A DNA stretch of 64,000 nucleotides from Prevotella sp. UBA4217 (GTDB lineage: Bacteria; Bacteroidota; Bacteroidia; Bacteroidales; Bacteroidaceae), in the NCBI GenBank assembly GCA_002379425.1, contig DFTH01000011.1:164970-228969 (forward strand), given 5' to 3'. Positions 51,743-60,346 of this stretch are shown piece after piece; positions within the stretch are counted from its first letter, which is position 1, and every line of letters starts with the position of its first letter. Under the pieces are notes generated by a model, which was not told the origin of the DNA, searched no databases, and saw only the letters and a program-made list of their open reading frames with translations. Made by a program: the position numbers and the translations under genes.

Positions 51743-52729
51743 ATGAAGAAAACTTTTTTTATTTTAATGCTTATGGGTAATTTTGCAGTGGGCTTTGGCC
51801 AGCAGAACGTGAGTTTCCAGACGGCTTGTCATCCTGAGGATGTGAAACACTACGACACGCAGACCTTACGAGATCGCTTCGTAATGGAGAAGGTGATGGC
51901 GGCTGATGAGATCAACCTGACCTATTCGATGTACGATCGCTTCATCTTTGGTGGGGCGATGCCTGTCAGTAAGGACCTGAAACTCGAGGCTTTCCCTGAG
52001 TTGCGCGCCGACTATTTCATGCGCAATCGTGAATTGGGTATCATCAATACGGGTGGCGATGGTATAGTGATTGTTGATGGACAGGAGTATCCACTCGGAT
52101 ACAGTGAGGCACTCTACGTGGGGCGCGGCTGGCTGGGTAAGGACAAAAACGGTGGTGACATAGACTCGAACAAGGAAGTCGTCTTCCGTTCCAAGGATCC
52201 TCAGGAGCCGGCTAAGTTCTATCTGAACTCCGCCACGGCCCACCACCACTATAAGACACAGTGGGTGACCCTCGATGGGCGAAAGAACGGCAAGGTGCAG
52301 AGCCTAAAGGCTACAATCATTGGCACGAAGGACAAACCCCTTGGCACGCTCGCAGAAAGCAACCAGCGTACCATTAACCAGTTGATCGTGAACACGGCTC
52401 TGGAGGAAGGTCCCTGTCAGTTGCAGATGGGCCTGACACAACTCCAGGAAGGTAGCGTATGGAACACGATGCCTCCACATACCCATGGACGCCGTATCGA
52501 AGCCTACTACTATTTCAATGTGCCTGAGTCGCAGACCGTGTGCCATATTATGGGCGAGCCTCAGGAGAGTCGTGTCGTATGGTTGCACAACGAGCAGGCT
52601 ATCATGTCGCCCGAGTGGAGTATCCATTGTGCCTCTGCCACCTATTATTATACCTTTATCTGGGGTATGGCTGGGGAGAACCTGAACTACAACGACAAGG
52701 ATAATATCCCCGTGATTGATTTAAAGTAG
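51743..52729 (+). CDS. kduI: KduI-type 5-keto-4-deoxyuronate isomerase with signal peptide
   Basis: The 328-aa protein has a KduI core from about residue 24: [36 protein letters not shown], and the zinc cluster [16 protein letters not shown] (His, His, Glu) followed later by a [16 protein letters not shown] block. KduI converts 5-keto-4-deoxyuronate to 2,5-diketo-3-deoxygluconate after cleavage of pectin, alginate-like or glycosaminoglycan chains. Ordinary KduI is about 280 aa and cytoplasmic; here [20 protein letters not shown] looks like a signal peptide, so the enzyme may act in the periplasm. EIIC lies 37 nt upstream and ExuT 32 nt downstream. Confidence 0.92.
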   Translation: MKKTFFILMLMGNFAVGFGQQNVSFQTACHPEDVKHYDTQTLRDRFVMEKVMAADEINLTYSMYDRFIFGGAMPVSKDLKLEAFPELRADYFMRNRELGIINTGGDGIVIVDGQEYPLGYSEALYVGRGWLGKDKNGGDIDSNKEVVFRSKDPQEPAKFYLNSATAHHHYKTQWVTLDGRKNGKVQSLKATIIGTKDKPLGTLAESNQRTINQLIVNTALEEGPCQLQMGLTQLQEGSVWNTMPPHTHGRRIEAYYYFNVPESQTVCHIMGEPQESRVVWLHNEQAIMSPEWSIHCASATYYYTFIWGMAGENLNYNDKDNIPVIDLK

Positions 52730-52761
52730 TAGATCGTAAATAGATAAATCGTAAATATCCC

Positions 52762-54219
52762 ATGACTCCCGTACAAACAACTAAGATGTCCAACTTCCGC
52801 TGGGTCATCTGCGGGTTGCTCTTTCTGGCAACCACCATTAATTATATGGACAGACAGGTCCTGTCGTTAACATGGAAGGATTTCATCGCACCAGAGTTCC
52901 ACTGGACCGATGGTGACTATGGCACGATTACTGGTATGTTCTCGCTGTTCTATGCCATTGCCAATCTCTTCGCTGGAAAATTCATAGACTGGATGGGTAC
53001 GAAGAAGGGTTATCTGATTGCCATCTTCGTATGGTCACTTGGTGCGGTGCTCCATGCCGGCTGTGGCTGGGTGGCTATGACGGTTGAGGGCTATGACTCC
53101 ATCGAAGCCCTGCGCATGGTGGAGGCGGGCAGTGACGCTGCCGTTGCCATTGCGACGATCTCCGTGTGGCTCTTCCTCAGTTGCCGCCTGATCTTGGCTG
53201 TCGGTGAGGCTGGTAACTTCCCCGCCGCTATTAAGGCTACGGCAGAGTATTTCCCGAAGAAAGACCGTGCCTTTTCTACCTCTATCTTCAACAGTGGTGC
53301 CTCTGTCGGTGCCTTGGCCGCTCCTGCCACCATTCCTCTGTTGGCTCGTGCCTGGGGCTGGGAGATGGCCTTCATCATTATCGGTGCCCTTGGCTTTATC
53401 TGGATGGGACTGTGGATATGGCTCTATGAGAAACCCCGTCATAACAAGCGCGTCAACCAGGCTGAACTAAACTATATTGAGCAGGATAGCGACTTGGCTG
53501 AGGTACAAGACCGTAGTGCTGCGAAGGAGGAGAAGACCATTCCGTTCTTCGACTGCTTCAAGTACAAGCAGACTTGGTCGTTCCTCGTGGGTAAGTTCAT
53601 GACCGACGGCGTGTGGTGGTTCTTCCTGTTCTGGGCACCTGCTTACTTCAGTGACCAGTATGGCTACACCTCCGACTCGACAATGGGCATTCTGCTGATC
53701 TTCACGCTCTATGCTATTGTGACCATTCTTTCTATCGGTGGCGGCTATCTGCCTACGTATTTCGTGGATAAGAAGGGTATGAATCCATATCTGGGCCGTA
53801 TGCGGGCTATGCTCATTTTCGCCTGTTTCCCCGTGCTCGGACTGTTTGCTCAGCCCCTCGGTGCCTACAGTGCATGGTGGCCCGCCATTCTTATCGGCCT
53901 GCTCGGTGCAGGGCATCAGGCTTGGAGTGCCAACCTCTTCTCTACCATCGGTGATATGTTTCCGAAATCGACCATCGGGACGATTGTCGGTCTTGGAACG
54001 ATGGCTGGTGGTATTGGCTCGATGTCGATCAACCTGGGCTCGGGTAAGTTCTTCGATTGGGCTGCTACCCAGGGTGCCAACTTTACCTTCTTCGGCTTCG
54101 AGGGCAAGCCTGCCGCATATATGGTGGTGTTCTGCATCTGTGCCGTGGCTTACCTTATTGGCTGGTGCATTATGAAGGCGCTCGTGCCGAAGTACAAGCC
54201 TATCGTGGTGGAAGATTGA
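52762..54219 (+). CDS. MFS hexuronate transporter (ExuT-like)
   Basis: The 485-aa protein has twelve predicted helices and MFS anion:cation symporter traits: NYMDRQVLSLTWKDF after helix 1, the D-x-x-G loop FIDWMGTKKG, and FPAAIKATAEYFPKKDRA between helices 4 and 5. ExuT-type carriers bring in glucuronate and galacturonate by proton symport. It follows kduI in the same unit. A second start at MSNFRW (residue 9) is possible. The segment KRVNQAELNYIEQDSD in the central loop is typical of the group. Confidence 0.92.
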   Translation: MTPVQTTKMSNFRWVICGLLFLATTINYMDRQVLSLTWKDFIAPEFHWTDGDYGTITGMFSLFYAIANLFAGKFIDWMGTKKGYLIAIFVWSLGAVLHAGCGWVAMTVEGYDSIEALRMVEAGSDAAVAIATISVWLFLSCRLILAVGEAGNFPAAIKATAEYFPKKDRAFSTSIFNSGASVGALAAPATIPLLARAWGWEMAFIIIGALGFIWMGLWIWLYEKPRHNKRVNQAELNYIEQDSDLAEVQDRSAAKEEKTIPFFDCFKYKQTWSFLVGKFMTDGVWWFFLFWAPAYFSDQYGYTSDSTMGILLIFTLYAIVTILSIGGGYLPTYFVDKKGMNPYLGRMRAMLIFACFPVLGLFAQPLGAYSAWWPAILIGLLGAGHQAWSANLFSTIGDMFPKSTIGTIVGLGTMAGGIGSMSINLGSGKFFDWAATQGANFTFFGFEGKPAAYMVVFCICAVAYLIGWCIMKALVPKYKPIVVED

Positions 54220-54236
54220 AGAATTGAAAGCGTATG

Positions 54237-54268
54237 AAATGGGGCTCCTCATCCGAGGAGCCCCATTT
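54237..54268. terminator. Bidirectional terminator shared by exuT-like and nitroreductase genes
   Basis: AAATGGGGCTCCTC (54237-54250) pairs perfectly with GAGGAGCCCCATTT (54255-54268) around ATCC. The last codons and stop of the nitroreductase (54249 onward) lie in this hairpin. Confidence 0.93.
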
Positions 54269-55016
54269 TAATGGTGTATGGCAGGAAGCCCTGGTGTATC
54301 AACGTGTCGATGAACCCTTCCGACATCGCCTCGTTGTCCTTGCGGGTGTAGCGGATATCGGTGAAGACTTGGGCGAGTGTCTCCTTGTGGTTGATCTCCA
54401 CGAAGTGACGGTTCTCTTCGAGTTCTTCTTTATATTTATAATAGGTATCGATGTCTCGGCCCATGTAGTCGTTGTAGGTTTCCTGGTGGACGAAACTCTC
54501 CAGGGGCAAGCGGTCGGAGAGAGATGGCTCCTCATTGGGCCAGCCAATGGTAAGCGTGGCCACGGGCATCACGAGTTTTGGCAACTGCAGGATGTCGATG
54601 ATCTGCTGAGGTTGGTAAACGGTCGTACCAAGGTAACAGTAGCCGAGTCCCTCCTCGTCCATGAGGTTGCAAAGCGTCTGTGTGTAAAGCAGAGCATCGG
54701 TAGCAGCATTGATAAACGACAGGAAATTGTCGTAGCCAGGCTCTGCCTTGCGGCATTTTGCCCAAAAACTGGTGCGGTTGAAATCAGCGCAGATGGTCAG
54801 TACCACGGGTGCCTCTTTCACCATCGGCTGGTTAAAATGAGCGGGCGACAGACGGGCCTTCATCTCCTTGGAACGGGTAACGATAACACTGTAGAGTTGC
54901 AGGTTGCCCATCGTCTGGGTGCGGGCTGCCTCGTTCAGCAGGCGGTTCAGCAATTCTTCGCTGACTTCGCGGTCCGAATACTTTCGGATTGTTCTTCTGG
55001 TGTGGATGGATTTCAT
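54249..55016 (-). CDS. Nitroreductase-family FMN oxidoreductase
   Basis: ATG 55014-55016 (MKSIHTRRTIRKYSD) gives 255 aa; the open extension to 55103 runs over the promoter. Family traits: IHTRRTIRKYSDREV at the start, AARTQTMGNLQLYSVIV, ADFNRTSFWAKCRKA, and the DEEGLGYCYLGTTVYQPQQI block (as a region). These enzymes use FMN and NAD(P)H to reduce nitro groups, quinones or flavins. The stop lies in the terminator hairpin. Substrate unknown. Confidence 0.92.
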   Translation of the reverse strand: MKSIHTRRTIRKYSDREVSEELLNRLLNEAARTQTMGNLQLYSVIVTRSKEMKARLSPAHFNQPMVKEAPVVLTICADFNRTSFWAKCRKAEPGYDNFLSFINAATDALLYTQTLCNLMDEEGLGYCYLGTTVYQPQQIIDILQLPKLVMPVATLTIGWPNEEPSLSDRLPLESFVHQETYNDYMGRDIDTYYKYKEELEENRHFVEINHKETLAQVFTDIRYTRKDNEAMSEGFIDTLIHQGFLPYTIKMGLLG

Positions 55017-55037
55017 TTTCTTCTTATTTAGTGGGCA

Positions 55038-55045
55038 CAAAGATA
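55038..55045 (-). promoter_or_regulatory. -7 box of the nitroreductase gene
   Basis: The minus strand reads TATCTTTG, 21 nt before the ATG. Confidence 0.6.
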
Positions 55046-55119
55046 GTGAAAGTTTCCGTTTCTGGGAAACTTTTTCCCAAGAATTATCGGAAATGTTTTC
55101 CACAATGGAAAATAATGCT

Positions 55120-55127
55120 TATCTTTG
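55120..55127 (+). promoter_or_regulatory. -7 box of the NrdJ-tail-like gene
   Basis: TATCTTTG, 19 nt upstream of the ATG at 55147. Confidence 0.65.
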
Positions 55128-55146
55128 CACACAAAAACATGACGTT

Positions 55147-55830
55147 ATGCAAATGGAAACGAGAAAAGACATATTGATCCGTATTGCCACAGAATTGGCA
55201 GCGGTAGGCAATAAGTCAGGTGACGAGATGACTTTGGATCAGATTGCCTCGCAGTTGGAGATAGGTTTGAGTGCACTGGAACCGGAAAAGGCCGACAGGC
55301 TACTGGCCCTGGCTAATCAGGCCGTGCTGCAGGCTGTACAGAACCATCGTCCGGAGGTGACGGAGGTAAGGCCGCAAGTACTGGAATGCGATGTTGTCCG
55401 CTTTCAGAACAACAAGGATAAATGGGTGGCTCTCGTTGGACTGCTCGATGGCTATCCCTACGAGATATTCACGGGTCTGCAGGACGACGAGGAAGGAATC
55501 ATCCTGCCCAAGACTGTTACCCATGGCAAGATCATCAAGCAGGTGAATTCCGACGGAACGAAGCGCTACGATTTCCAGTTTGAGAATAAGCGTGGCTATA
55601 AGACAACGGTTGAGGGACTATCGGAGAAGTTTAATCCAGAATACTGGAACTATGCCAAACTGATTTCTGGAGTGCTGCGCTACCGGATGCCGCTGGAGCA
55701 TGTAATAAGGCTGATAGGGTCGCTGTCTATGAAGGATGAAAGTATTAATACGTGGAAGACTGGCGTGGAACGTGCCCTGAAGCGTTATCTTCCTGGTTCT
55801 CATGAAGATGTGGAGGCGGTTGAAGATTGA
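55147..55830 (+). CDS. Stand-alone protein resembling the C-terminus of B12-dependent ribonucleotide reductase
   Basis: ATG 55147 (MQMETRKDILIRIATEL) gives 227 aa. The N-terminal 75 residues are helical and unknown. From about residue 83 the sequence resembles the C-terminal part of adenosylcobalamin-dependent RNR (NrdJ): LECDVVRFQNNKDKWVALVG, LLDGYPYEIFTGLQDDE, then GYKTTVEGLSEKFNPEYWNY and a final helix EHVIRLIGSL. The catalytic barrel and its cysteines are absent. It could be a split or regulatory subunit of RNR; no nrdJ is in the window. folB overlaps its 3' end. Confidence 0.6.
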   Translation: MQMETRKDILIRIATELAAVGNKSGDEMTLDQIASQLEIGLSALEPEKADRLLALANQAVLQAVQNHRPEVTEVRPQVLECDVVRFQNNKDKWVALVGLLDGYPYEIFTGLQDDEEGIILPKTVTHGKIIKQVNSDGTKRYDFQFENKRGYKTTVEGLSEKFNPEYWNYAKLISGVLRYRMPLEHVIRLIGSLSMKDESINTWKTGVERALKRYLPGSHEDVEAVED

Positions 55831-56200
55831 TTGTTCATATATCAGGTTGGAGCATCTTTGCTTCCACGCCTTCCATGGAGTGATGCCCCAGGAACGGCTG
55901 GTGGGGGGCGACTTTGTCGTTGACCTACGGGTAGGTTATCCCCTGGAATCGGCTATGCATAGCGATGAGGTGGCAGATACTCTTGATTATGCCCGGCTCT
56001 ATGCCCTCGTGGAGCATGAGATGCAACAGACGTCGAAATTGCTGGAGCACGTAGCAGGACGTATCGCTGAGGCCATAGAGAAAAACTTCCCTATGGTGAC
56101 GTCAATCGACCTGACGGTAACTAAGCAGAATCCCCCGATGGGAGCCAACTGTCAGGGTGCAGCGGTAGAGATTCACTTAATAAATGATAAAACTGCATGA
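55802..56200 (+). CDS. folB: Dihydroneopterin aldolase
   Basis: The ATG at 55802 overlaps the previous gene by 29 nt and gives 132 aa; ATG 55808 is equally possible. The motif SYIRLEHLCFHAFHGVMPQER near the start (as a region) and GDFVVDLRVGYPLESAMHSDEV and LEHVAGRIAEAI match FolB. It turns dihydroneopterin into hydroxymethyldihydropterin, between FolE and FolK in folate synthesis. It forms an octameric ring in relatives. Likely cotranscribed with the RNR-tail-like gene. Confidence 0.92.
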   Translation: MKMWRRLKIDCSYIRLEHLCFHAFHGVMPQERLVGGDFVVDLRVGYPLESAMHSDEVADTLDYARLYALVEHEMQQTSKLLEHVAGRIAEAIEKNFPMVTSIDLTVTKQNPPMGANCQGAAVEIHLINDKTA

Positions 56201-56229
56201 CAAATGTTGCCTTTTCGGTGGATTATGCG

Positions 56230-56237
56230 TATTTTTG
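56230..56237 (+). promoter_or_regulatory. -7 box of the amidase-mlaD unit
   Basis: TATTTTTG, with TTG at 56207-56209 in the -33 position; 17 nt before the amidase ATG. Confidence 0.6.
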
Positions 56238-56254
56238 CACCATTTAAATAAGGT

Positions 56255-57613
56255 ATGCGTAAGAAGATTGTATTATTTCTGATAACGATAGTCTGTTTTG
56301 CAGTATCCGCTGGTGCTGCGAGCAAACCCTTCACATTGGTCATTGATGCAGGGCATGGCGGTGGTGACGCAGGGGCTGTCGGTGCTATCTCAAAAGAGAA
56401 AAACCTGACCCTGAAGTTTGCCTTGGCTTTCGGACGGATGGTAGAGCGCAATTGCCCTGACGTAAAAGTTATCTATACCCGGAAAACTGATAAGTTCGTG
56501 GAACTCTATCGTCGTGCGGAAATAGCCAACCAGAACAAGGCTGACTTGTTTATCTCTGTCCATATCAATGCCCTGCCGAGAGGAAGGACAGCGCGGGGAT
56601 TCCAAACCTATACCCTGGGTACTAGCAAGCGCACTGGCAAGAACACTGGCGTGCTTCAGAACCTGGAAGTGGCTAAACGCGAGAATGCCGTCATTCTGCA
56701 GGAGGACAACTACCAGCAAAGGTATCAAGGCTACGATCCGAATTCCCCAGAGAGCGATATCATGTTTGAGTTTATCCAGGACAAGAACATGGAGAACAGT
56801 GTGGAACTGGCTAAGTTTATGCAGCGTTACGTTTGTCAGGCCACAGGACGGCAGAATATGGGAGCCCAGCAGGATAATCTGGCAGTACTCCGTCTCTCGT
56901 CGATGCCTGGCTGTCTGGTGGAACTGGGTTTCATCACTACCCGTGATGAGGAAAGGTATATGAACTCGAAGGCTGCCGAGGAGCAATATGCGCGTGGTTT
57001 ATTCAATGCTTTCATGGCATACAAAAACAAGTATGACAAGAATGCTACGATACCCTATCGCCCTGCACCTTCCAGGAAAGAGGTAGAGATACCTCAAATC
57101 GTACCTCAGGAGGAAGTCAAGGTAAAACCCTCCAAGAAGGAGAGACCAAAAGAACCGAAAGTTGAGCAGCAGGCACCTATGGAGGAAACGACTCTGCAGG
57201 ATAGCGGTAACGAGTTCAAGGACAGTGTCAGTGCAGCACCAGTGTCAGATGTTATACCGCAGGAACCTGAGCAAAAGGTGGAACAGGCGCCTGTTCTGCA
57301 AGAGCAGACAGTTCCACAACCAGAAGAGAAACCCTCTGCTCCAGTCTTTAAGGTGCAGTTCCTGGCAAGTTCGTCGAAGATCAAGGCAGGCGATGCCAGA
57401 CTCAAAGGGATGAAGAACAGTGACTTCTATATAGAAGGTGGGCTTTATAAATATACGGTTGGTGATTCTGAGAATTATTACGAGATATACCGTCTTCGTA
57501 AGACTATTGCAGAAAAGTTCCCTGAGGCATTCATTATTGCTTTTAAGGATGGTAGCCGAATGAATGTGAATGAGGCAATTCGTGAGTTCAAGAGCAAAAA
57601 CGGAAGGAAATAG
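56255..57613 (+). CDS. N-acetylmuramoyl-L-alanine amidase (Amidase_3) with SPOR-like C-terminus
   Basis: The 452-aa protein has a signal peptide (cleaved near AGA-ASK, residue 22). The Amidase_3 zinc sites are visible: His in VIDAGHGGGDAG, Glu in the KFVELYRRAEIAN region, His in FISVHINAL, and the catalytic Glu in CLVELGFITT. A Pro/Glu/Lys-rich linker (about 265-360) leads to a SPOR-like end (KVQFLASSSKIKAGDARLKG, then YKYTVGDSENYYEIYRLRK). It cuts the bond between MurNAc and the stem peptide in the periplasm, probably at the septum. mlaD follows after 25 nt. Confidence 0.93.
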   Translation: MRKKIVLFLITIVCFAVSAGAASKPFTLVIDAGHGGGDAGAVGAISKEKNLTLKFALAFGRMVERNCPDVKVIYTRKTDKFVELYRRAEIANQNKADLFISVHINALPRGRTARGFQTYTLGTSKRTGKNTGVLQNLEVAKRENAVILQEDNYQQRYQGYDPNSPESDIMFEFIQDKNMENSVELAKFMQRYVCQATGRQNMGAQQDNLAVLRLSSMPGCLVELGFITTRDEERYMNSKAAEEQYARGLFNAFMAYKNKYDKNATIPYRPAPSRKEVEIPQIVPQEEVKVKPSKKERPKEPKVEQQAPMEETTLQDSGNEFKDSVSAAPVSDVIPQEPEQKVEQAPVLQEQTVPQPEEKPSAPVFKVQFLASSSKIKAGDARLKGMKNSDFYIEGGLYKYTVGDSENYYEIYRLRKTIAEKFPEAFIIAFKDGSRMNVNEAIREFKSKNGRK

Positions 57614-57638
57614 TAAGGCAGATAAACAACATTTGATT

Positions 57639-58541
57639 ATGAAGAAGTTTAGTAAGGAGATACAGATAGCATTAGTGGCTATAGTTGGCATCGTGATATT
57701 GTATGTCGGACTCCAGTTCCTCAAGGGACTGACTTTGTTTTCTACAGATCGTGACTATTACGTGAAGTTCAGCGATGTCAGTGGCCTTTCTGCTTCAAGT
57801 CCTGTTTATGCCAATGGCTATAGGGTAGGAGTGGTGGAGCGTATCCTTTACGATTACGAGCATAGAAACGATATCGTAGCCGTGATAGGCCTTGATAATC
57901 AGATGCGCCTCCCTAATGGCAGTCGGGCGGAGATTGCCAGTGACCTGCTTGGGAATATCAAACTGGAACTGGTATTGGGCCCCAATCCTGCAGACATCCT
58001 CTCTCCTGGTGACACTATCTCTGGAGGCATGCAGCAGGGGGCTATGGCACAGGTGGCAGGAATGGTACCTCAGATACAGGCCATGCTTCCTAAACTCGAT
58101 TCGATATTGGCTAATGTAAACATGCTGCTCGCCGACCCAGCCTTGAAGAACTCACTGCACAACATAGACCAGATTACTGGCAATCTGACCACGACTACTA
58201 ATGAACTGAATGCCATGGCTAGTGCTTTGAATAAACAGATGCCCAGTCTGGTTAAAAATGCCGATGGAATGCTTGCTAATGCCAATGAACTGACGCGTAA
58301 CTTGAATGAACTGGATCTGGCTGCGACAATGACAAAGGTGAACAACACCTTGCAAAACGTAGAGCAGATGACGGCCAAGTTGAACAGCAACGATGGCACA
58401 CTTGGATTGTTGATGCGCGATCCTGAGTTGTATAATAACCTGAATGCGACCATGATGCATGCTGACTCACTGGTCATGGATCTGAAGCAGCACCCAAAAC
58501 GCTATGTGCATTTCTCCATTTTTGGCAAGAAAGATAAGTAA
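57639..58541 (+). CDS. MlaD/MCE-domain protein
   Basis: ATG 57639 (MKKFSKEIQIALVAIVG) gives 300 aa; an open frame before it overlaps the amidase. One N-terminal membrane helix (about 8-28) is followed by the MCE domain (about 38-120: DYYVKFSDVSGLSASSPVYA, VERILYDYE) and a long helical tail (about 145-280) rich in Asn and Leu. MCE proteins of the Mla type form hexameric channels for phospholipids between the two membranes. Here a single gene without its ABC partners (MlaE/F) follows an amidase. Confidence 0.9.
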   Translation: MKKFSKEIQIALVAIVGIVILYVGLQFLKGLTLFSTDRDYYVKFSDVSGLSASSPVYANGYRVGVVERILYDYEHRNDIVAVIGLDNQMRLPNGSRAEIASDLLGNIKLELVLGPNPADILSPGDTISGGMQQGAMAQVAGMVPQIQAMLPKLDSILANVNMLLADPALKNSLHNIDQITGNLTTTTNELNAMASALNKQMPSLVKNADGMLANANELTRNLNELDLAATMTKVNNTLQNVEQMTAKLNSNDGTLGLLMRDPELYNNLNATMMHADSLVMDLKQHPKRYVHFSIFGKKDK

Positions 58542-58893
58542 TTTAAATTTTGTCTAAATAAGTAAGTAATTGACATAATTTAGGTCAAACGTTGGAAAGT
58601 GTTTCGATTTCATGGGGTTTATGGAATGATCCAGTGTTGGTATTTTATGTGCAAAGTTTTGTACAATCTCTGTAAATAACTGTAAACCAAGGAGTTATGT
58701 TTTTGCAAGTTTCTTTTTGTTTGATATAAAATGTGAAACATCATAACTCCCGAATAATTAGCGAGTTACGAAAAATGTGTACACGACAGGAAATCTTTAA
58801 CATTTGCAAGATTGAGAAAAAATGGCGAACTTTGCACCATCAATTAAAATCTAAAGACCTAATCGTCTTGTGTAAATTTGAAACAATCGCCGA
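58542..58893. other. Intergenic region upstream of dnaA
   Basis: About 350 nt of A/T-rich DNA. I see no run of DnaA boxes (TTATCCACA-like), so it does not look like a classical origin. A 9-bp inverted repeat, GGAGTTATG (58691-58699) and CATAACTCC (58742-58750), lies in the middle. A promoter with -33 TTTG (58803-58806) and -7 GAACTTTG (58827-58834), 20 nt apart, precedes dnaA. Confidence 0.6.
58803..58834 (+). promoter_or_regulatory. Promoter of dnaA
   Basis: The -33 element TTTG and the -7 box GAACTTTG (G for T at the first place) have consensus spacing; the leader is 59 nt. Confidence 0.55.
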
Positions 58894-60303
58894 ATGAACA
58901 ATAGTCATCAGGCGCTCTGGGACGACTGCCTCCGTCTGATCCAGGCAAACGTTACCGAGCAGCAGTTTAAAACGTGGTTTGCGCCAATTGTCTTCGAGTC
59001 TTACTCTGAGGCTGAGCACACGCTGTTGGTGCAGGTTCCAAGTATGTACGTCTATGAGTACTTGGAGCAGTACTACGTAGGACTATTAAGTAAGGTACTT
59101 GCGCGAGTGTTTGGAGAGAGTGTGGCGCTGCGCTATAGGATTGTTACTGATAAGGGGCATGGCATCGTACAGGACCTTGATAGTGAACATCCTGCGGAAA
59201 TTGACTGTCCACAACCCCTCAGAGGTGGCAACAAGGCACCTACGACCCTTGATGCAGCCGTCCCACAGCAGTTGAATCCACAGTTGGATCCCAAGAAGAC
59301 TTTCCAGAATTTTATAGAGGGTGATAGTAATAAGTTGCCCCGTACCGTCGGGCTGTCTATCGCGGAGCATCCAGGTAAGAGCACGTTCAACCCGTTCTTT
59401 ATCTATGGTCCATCGGGTTGTGGTAAGACGCATCTGATTAATGCGATAGGCGTGCGCTGTAAGGAAACCTACCCTCAGAAGCGGGTACTTTATGTCTCTG
59501 CCCGATTGTTCCAGGTGCAGTTTACGGACTCCGTGCGGCATAATACGACCAACGACTTCATCAATTTCTACCAGTCGATAGATGTGCTGATCGTCGATGA
59601 TATTCAGGAATGGATGAACTCGCCCAAGACCCTCGACACCTTCTTCCATATCTTCAATCATCTGTTCCGCTGTGGCAAGCAGATTATTTTGGCCAGTGAC
59701 CGTCCTCCTGTAGATTTGAATGGTATGAAGGACCGCTTGCTGACACGCTTTGCCTGTGGACTGATTGCTGAACTGGAGAAGCCGAACATTCAGTTGTGTG
59801 TTGATATTCTGAATGCTAAGTGCCGTCGTGACGGTCTGAAGATTCCTGCGGATGTGATTCAGTTTATCGCTGAGACGGCCAATGGTAGCGTACGCGATCT
59901 GGAGGGTGTGGTAAACTCGTTGATGGCCTATTCCATTGTTTATAATTCCAATGTGGATATGCGATTGGCAGAACGTGTCATCAAGCGTGCCGTGAAGGTG
60001 GATAACCATCCGCTGACTATCGATGATATCTTGGAGAAGGTATGTAACCACTATGGTGTAAGTCAGCAGCACGTGTTTAGCAAGAGTCGCAAGCGTGACT
60101 ATGTGCAGGTGCGTCAGATATCAATGTATCTGGCTCAGAAATATACGAAGATGCCTGCTTCTCGTATTGGGCAACTCATTGGCAATCGTGACCATTCGAC
60201 TGTGATTCATAGTTGTAATACCGTGGAACAGCGACTGAAGGTTGATAAGGCGTTTACGGCCGAACTCAGTAGCATAGAGAACTCCTTTAAACTTAAGAAA
60301 TAA
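58894..60303 (+). CDS. dnaA: Chromosomal replication initiator DnaA
   Basis: The 469-aa protein is full length. Domain I spans about 1-85 (WDDCLRLIQANVTEQQFKTW), followed by a linker, the AAA+ domain with Walker A YGPSGCGKTHL and Walker B VLIVDDIQEW, and domain IV with the DnaA-box motif NRDHSTVIHSCNTV near residue 430. It opens the origin and recruits the helicase. It is monocistronic and ends at a strong terminator. No dnaN follows, as is usual in Bacteroidetes. Confidence 0.97.
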   Translation: MNNSHQALWDDCLRLIQANVTEQQFKTWFAPIVFESYSEAEHTLLVQVPSMYVYEYLEQYYVGLLSKVLARVFGESVALRYRIVTDKGHGIVQDLDSEHPAEIDCPQPLRGGNKAPTTLDAAVPQQLNPQLDPKKTFQNFIEGDSNKLPRTVGLSIAEHPGKSTFNPFFIYGPSGCGKTHLINAIGVRCKETYPQKRVLYVSARLFQVQFTDSVRHNTTNDFINFYQSIDVLIVDDIQEWMNSPKTLDTFFHIFNHLFRCGKQIILASDRPPVDLNGMKDRLLTRFACGLIAELEKPNIQLCVDILNAKCRRDGLKIPADVIQFIAETANGSVRDLEGVVNSLMAYSIVYNSNVDMRLAERVIKRAVKVDNHPLTIDDILEKVCNHYGVSQQHVFSKSRKRDYVQVRQISMYLAQKYTKMPASRIGQLIGNRDHSTVIHSCNTVEQRLKVDKAFTAELSSIENSFKLKK

Positions 60304-60312
60304 GAAATAGAA

Positions 60313-60346
60313 ACTCCCCATCTCAGTTGATGGGGAGTCTTTTTTT
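60313..60346. terminator. Terminator between dnaA and the TonB receptor gene
   Basis: ACTCCCCATC (60313-60322) pairs with GATGGGGAGT (60329-60338), followed by CTTTTTTTAT. The receptor gene ends just beyond on the other strand. Confidence 0.93.
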
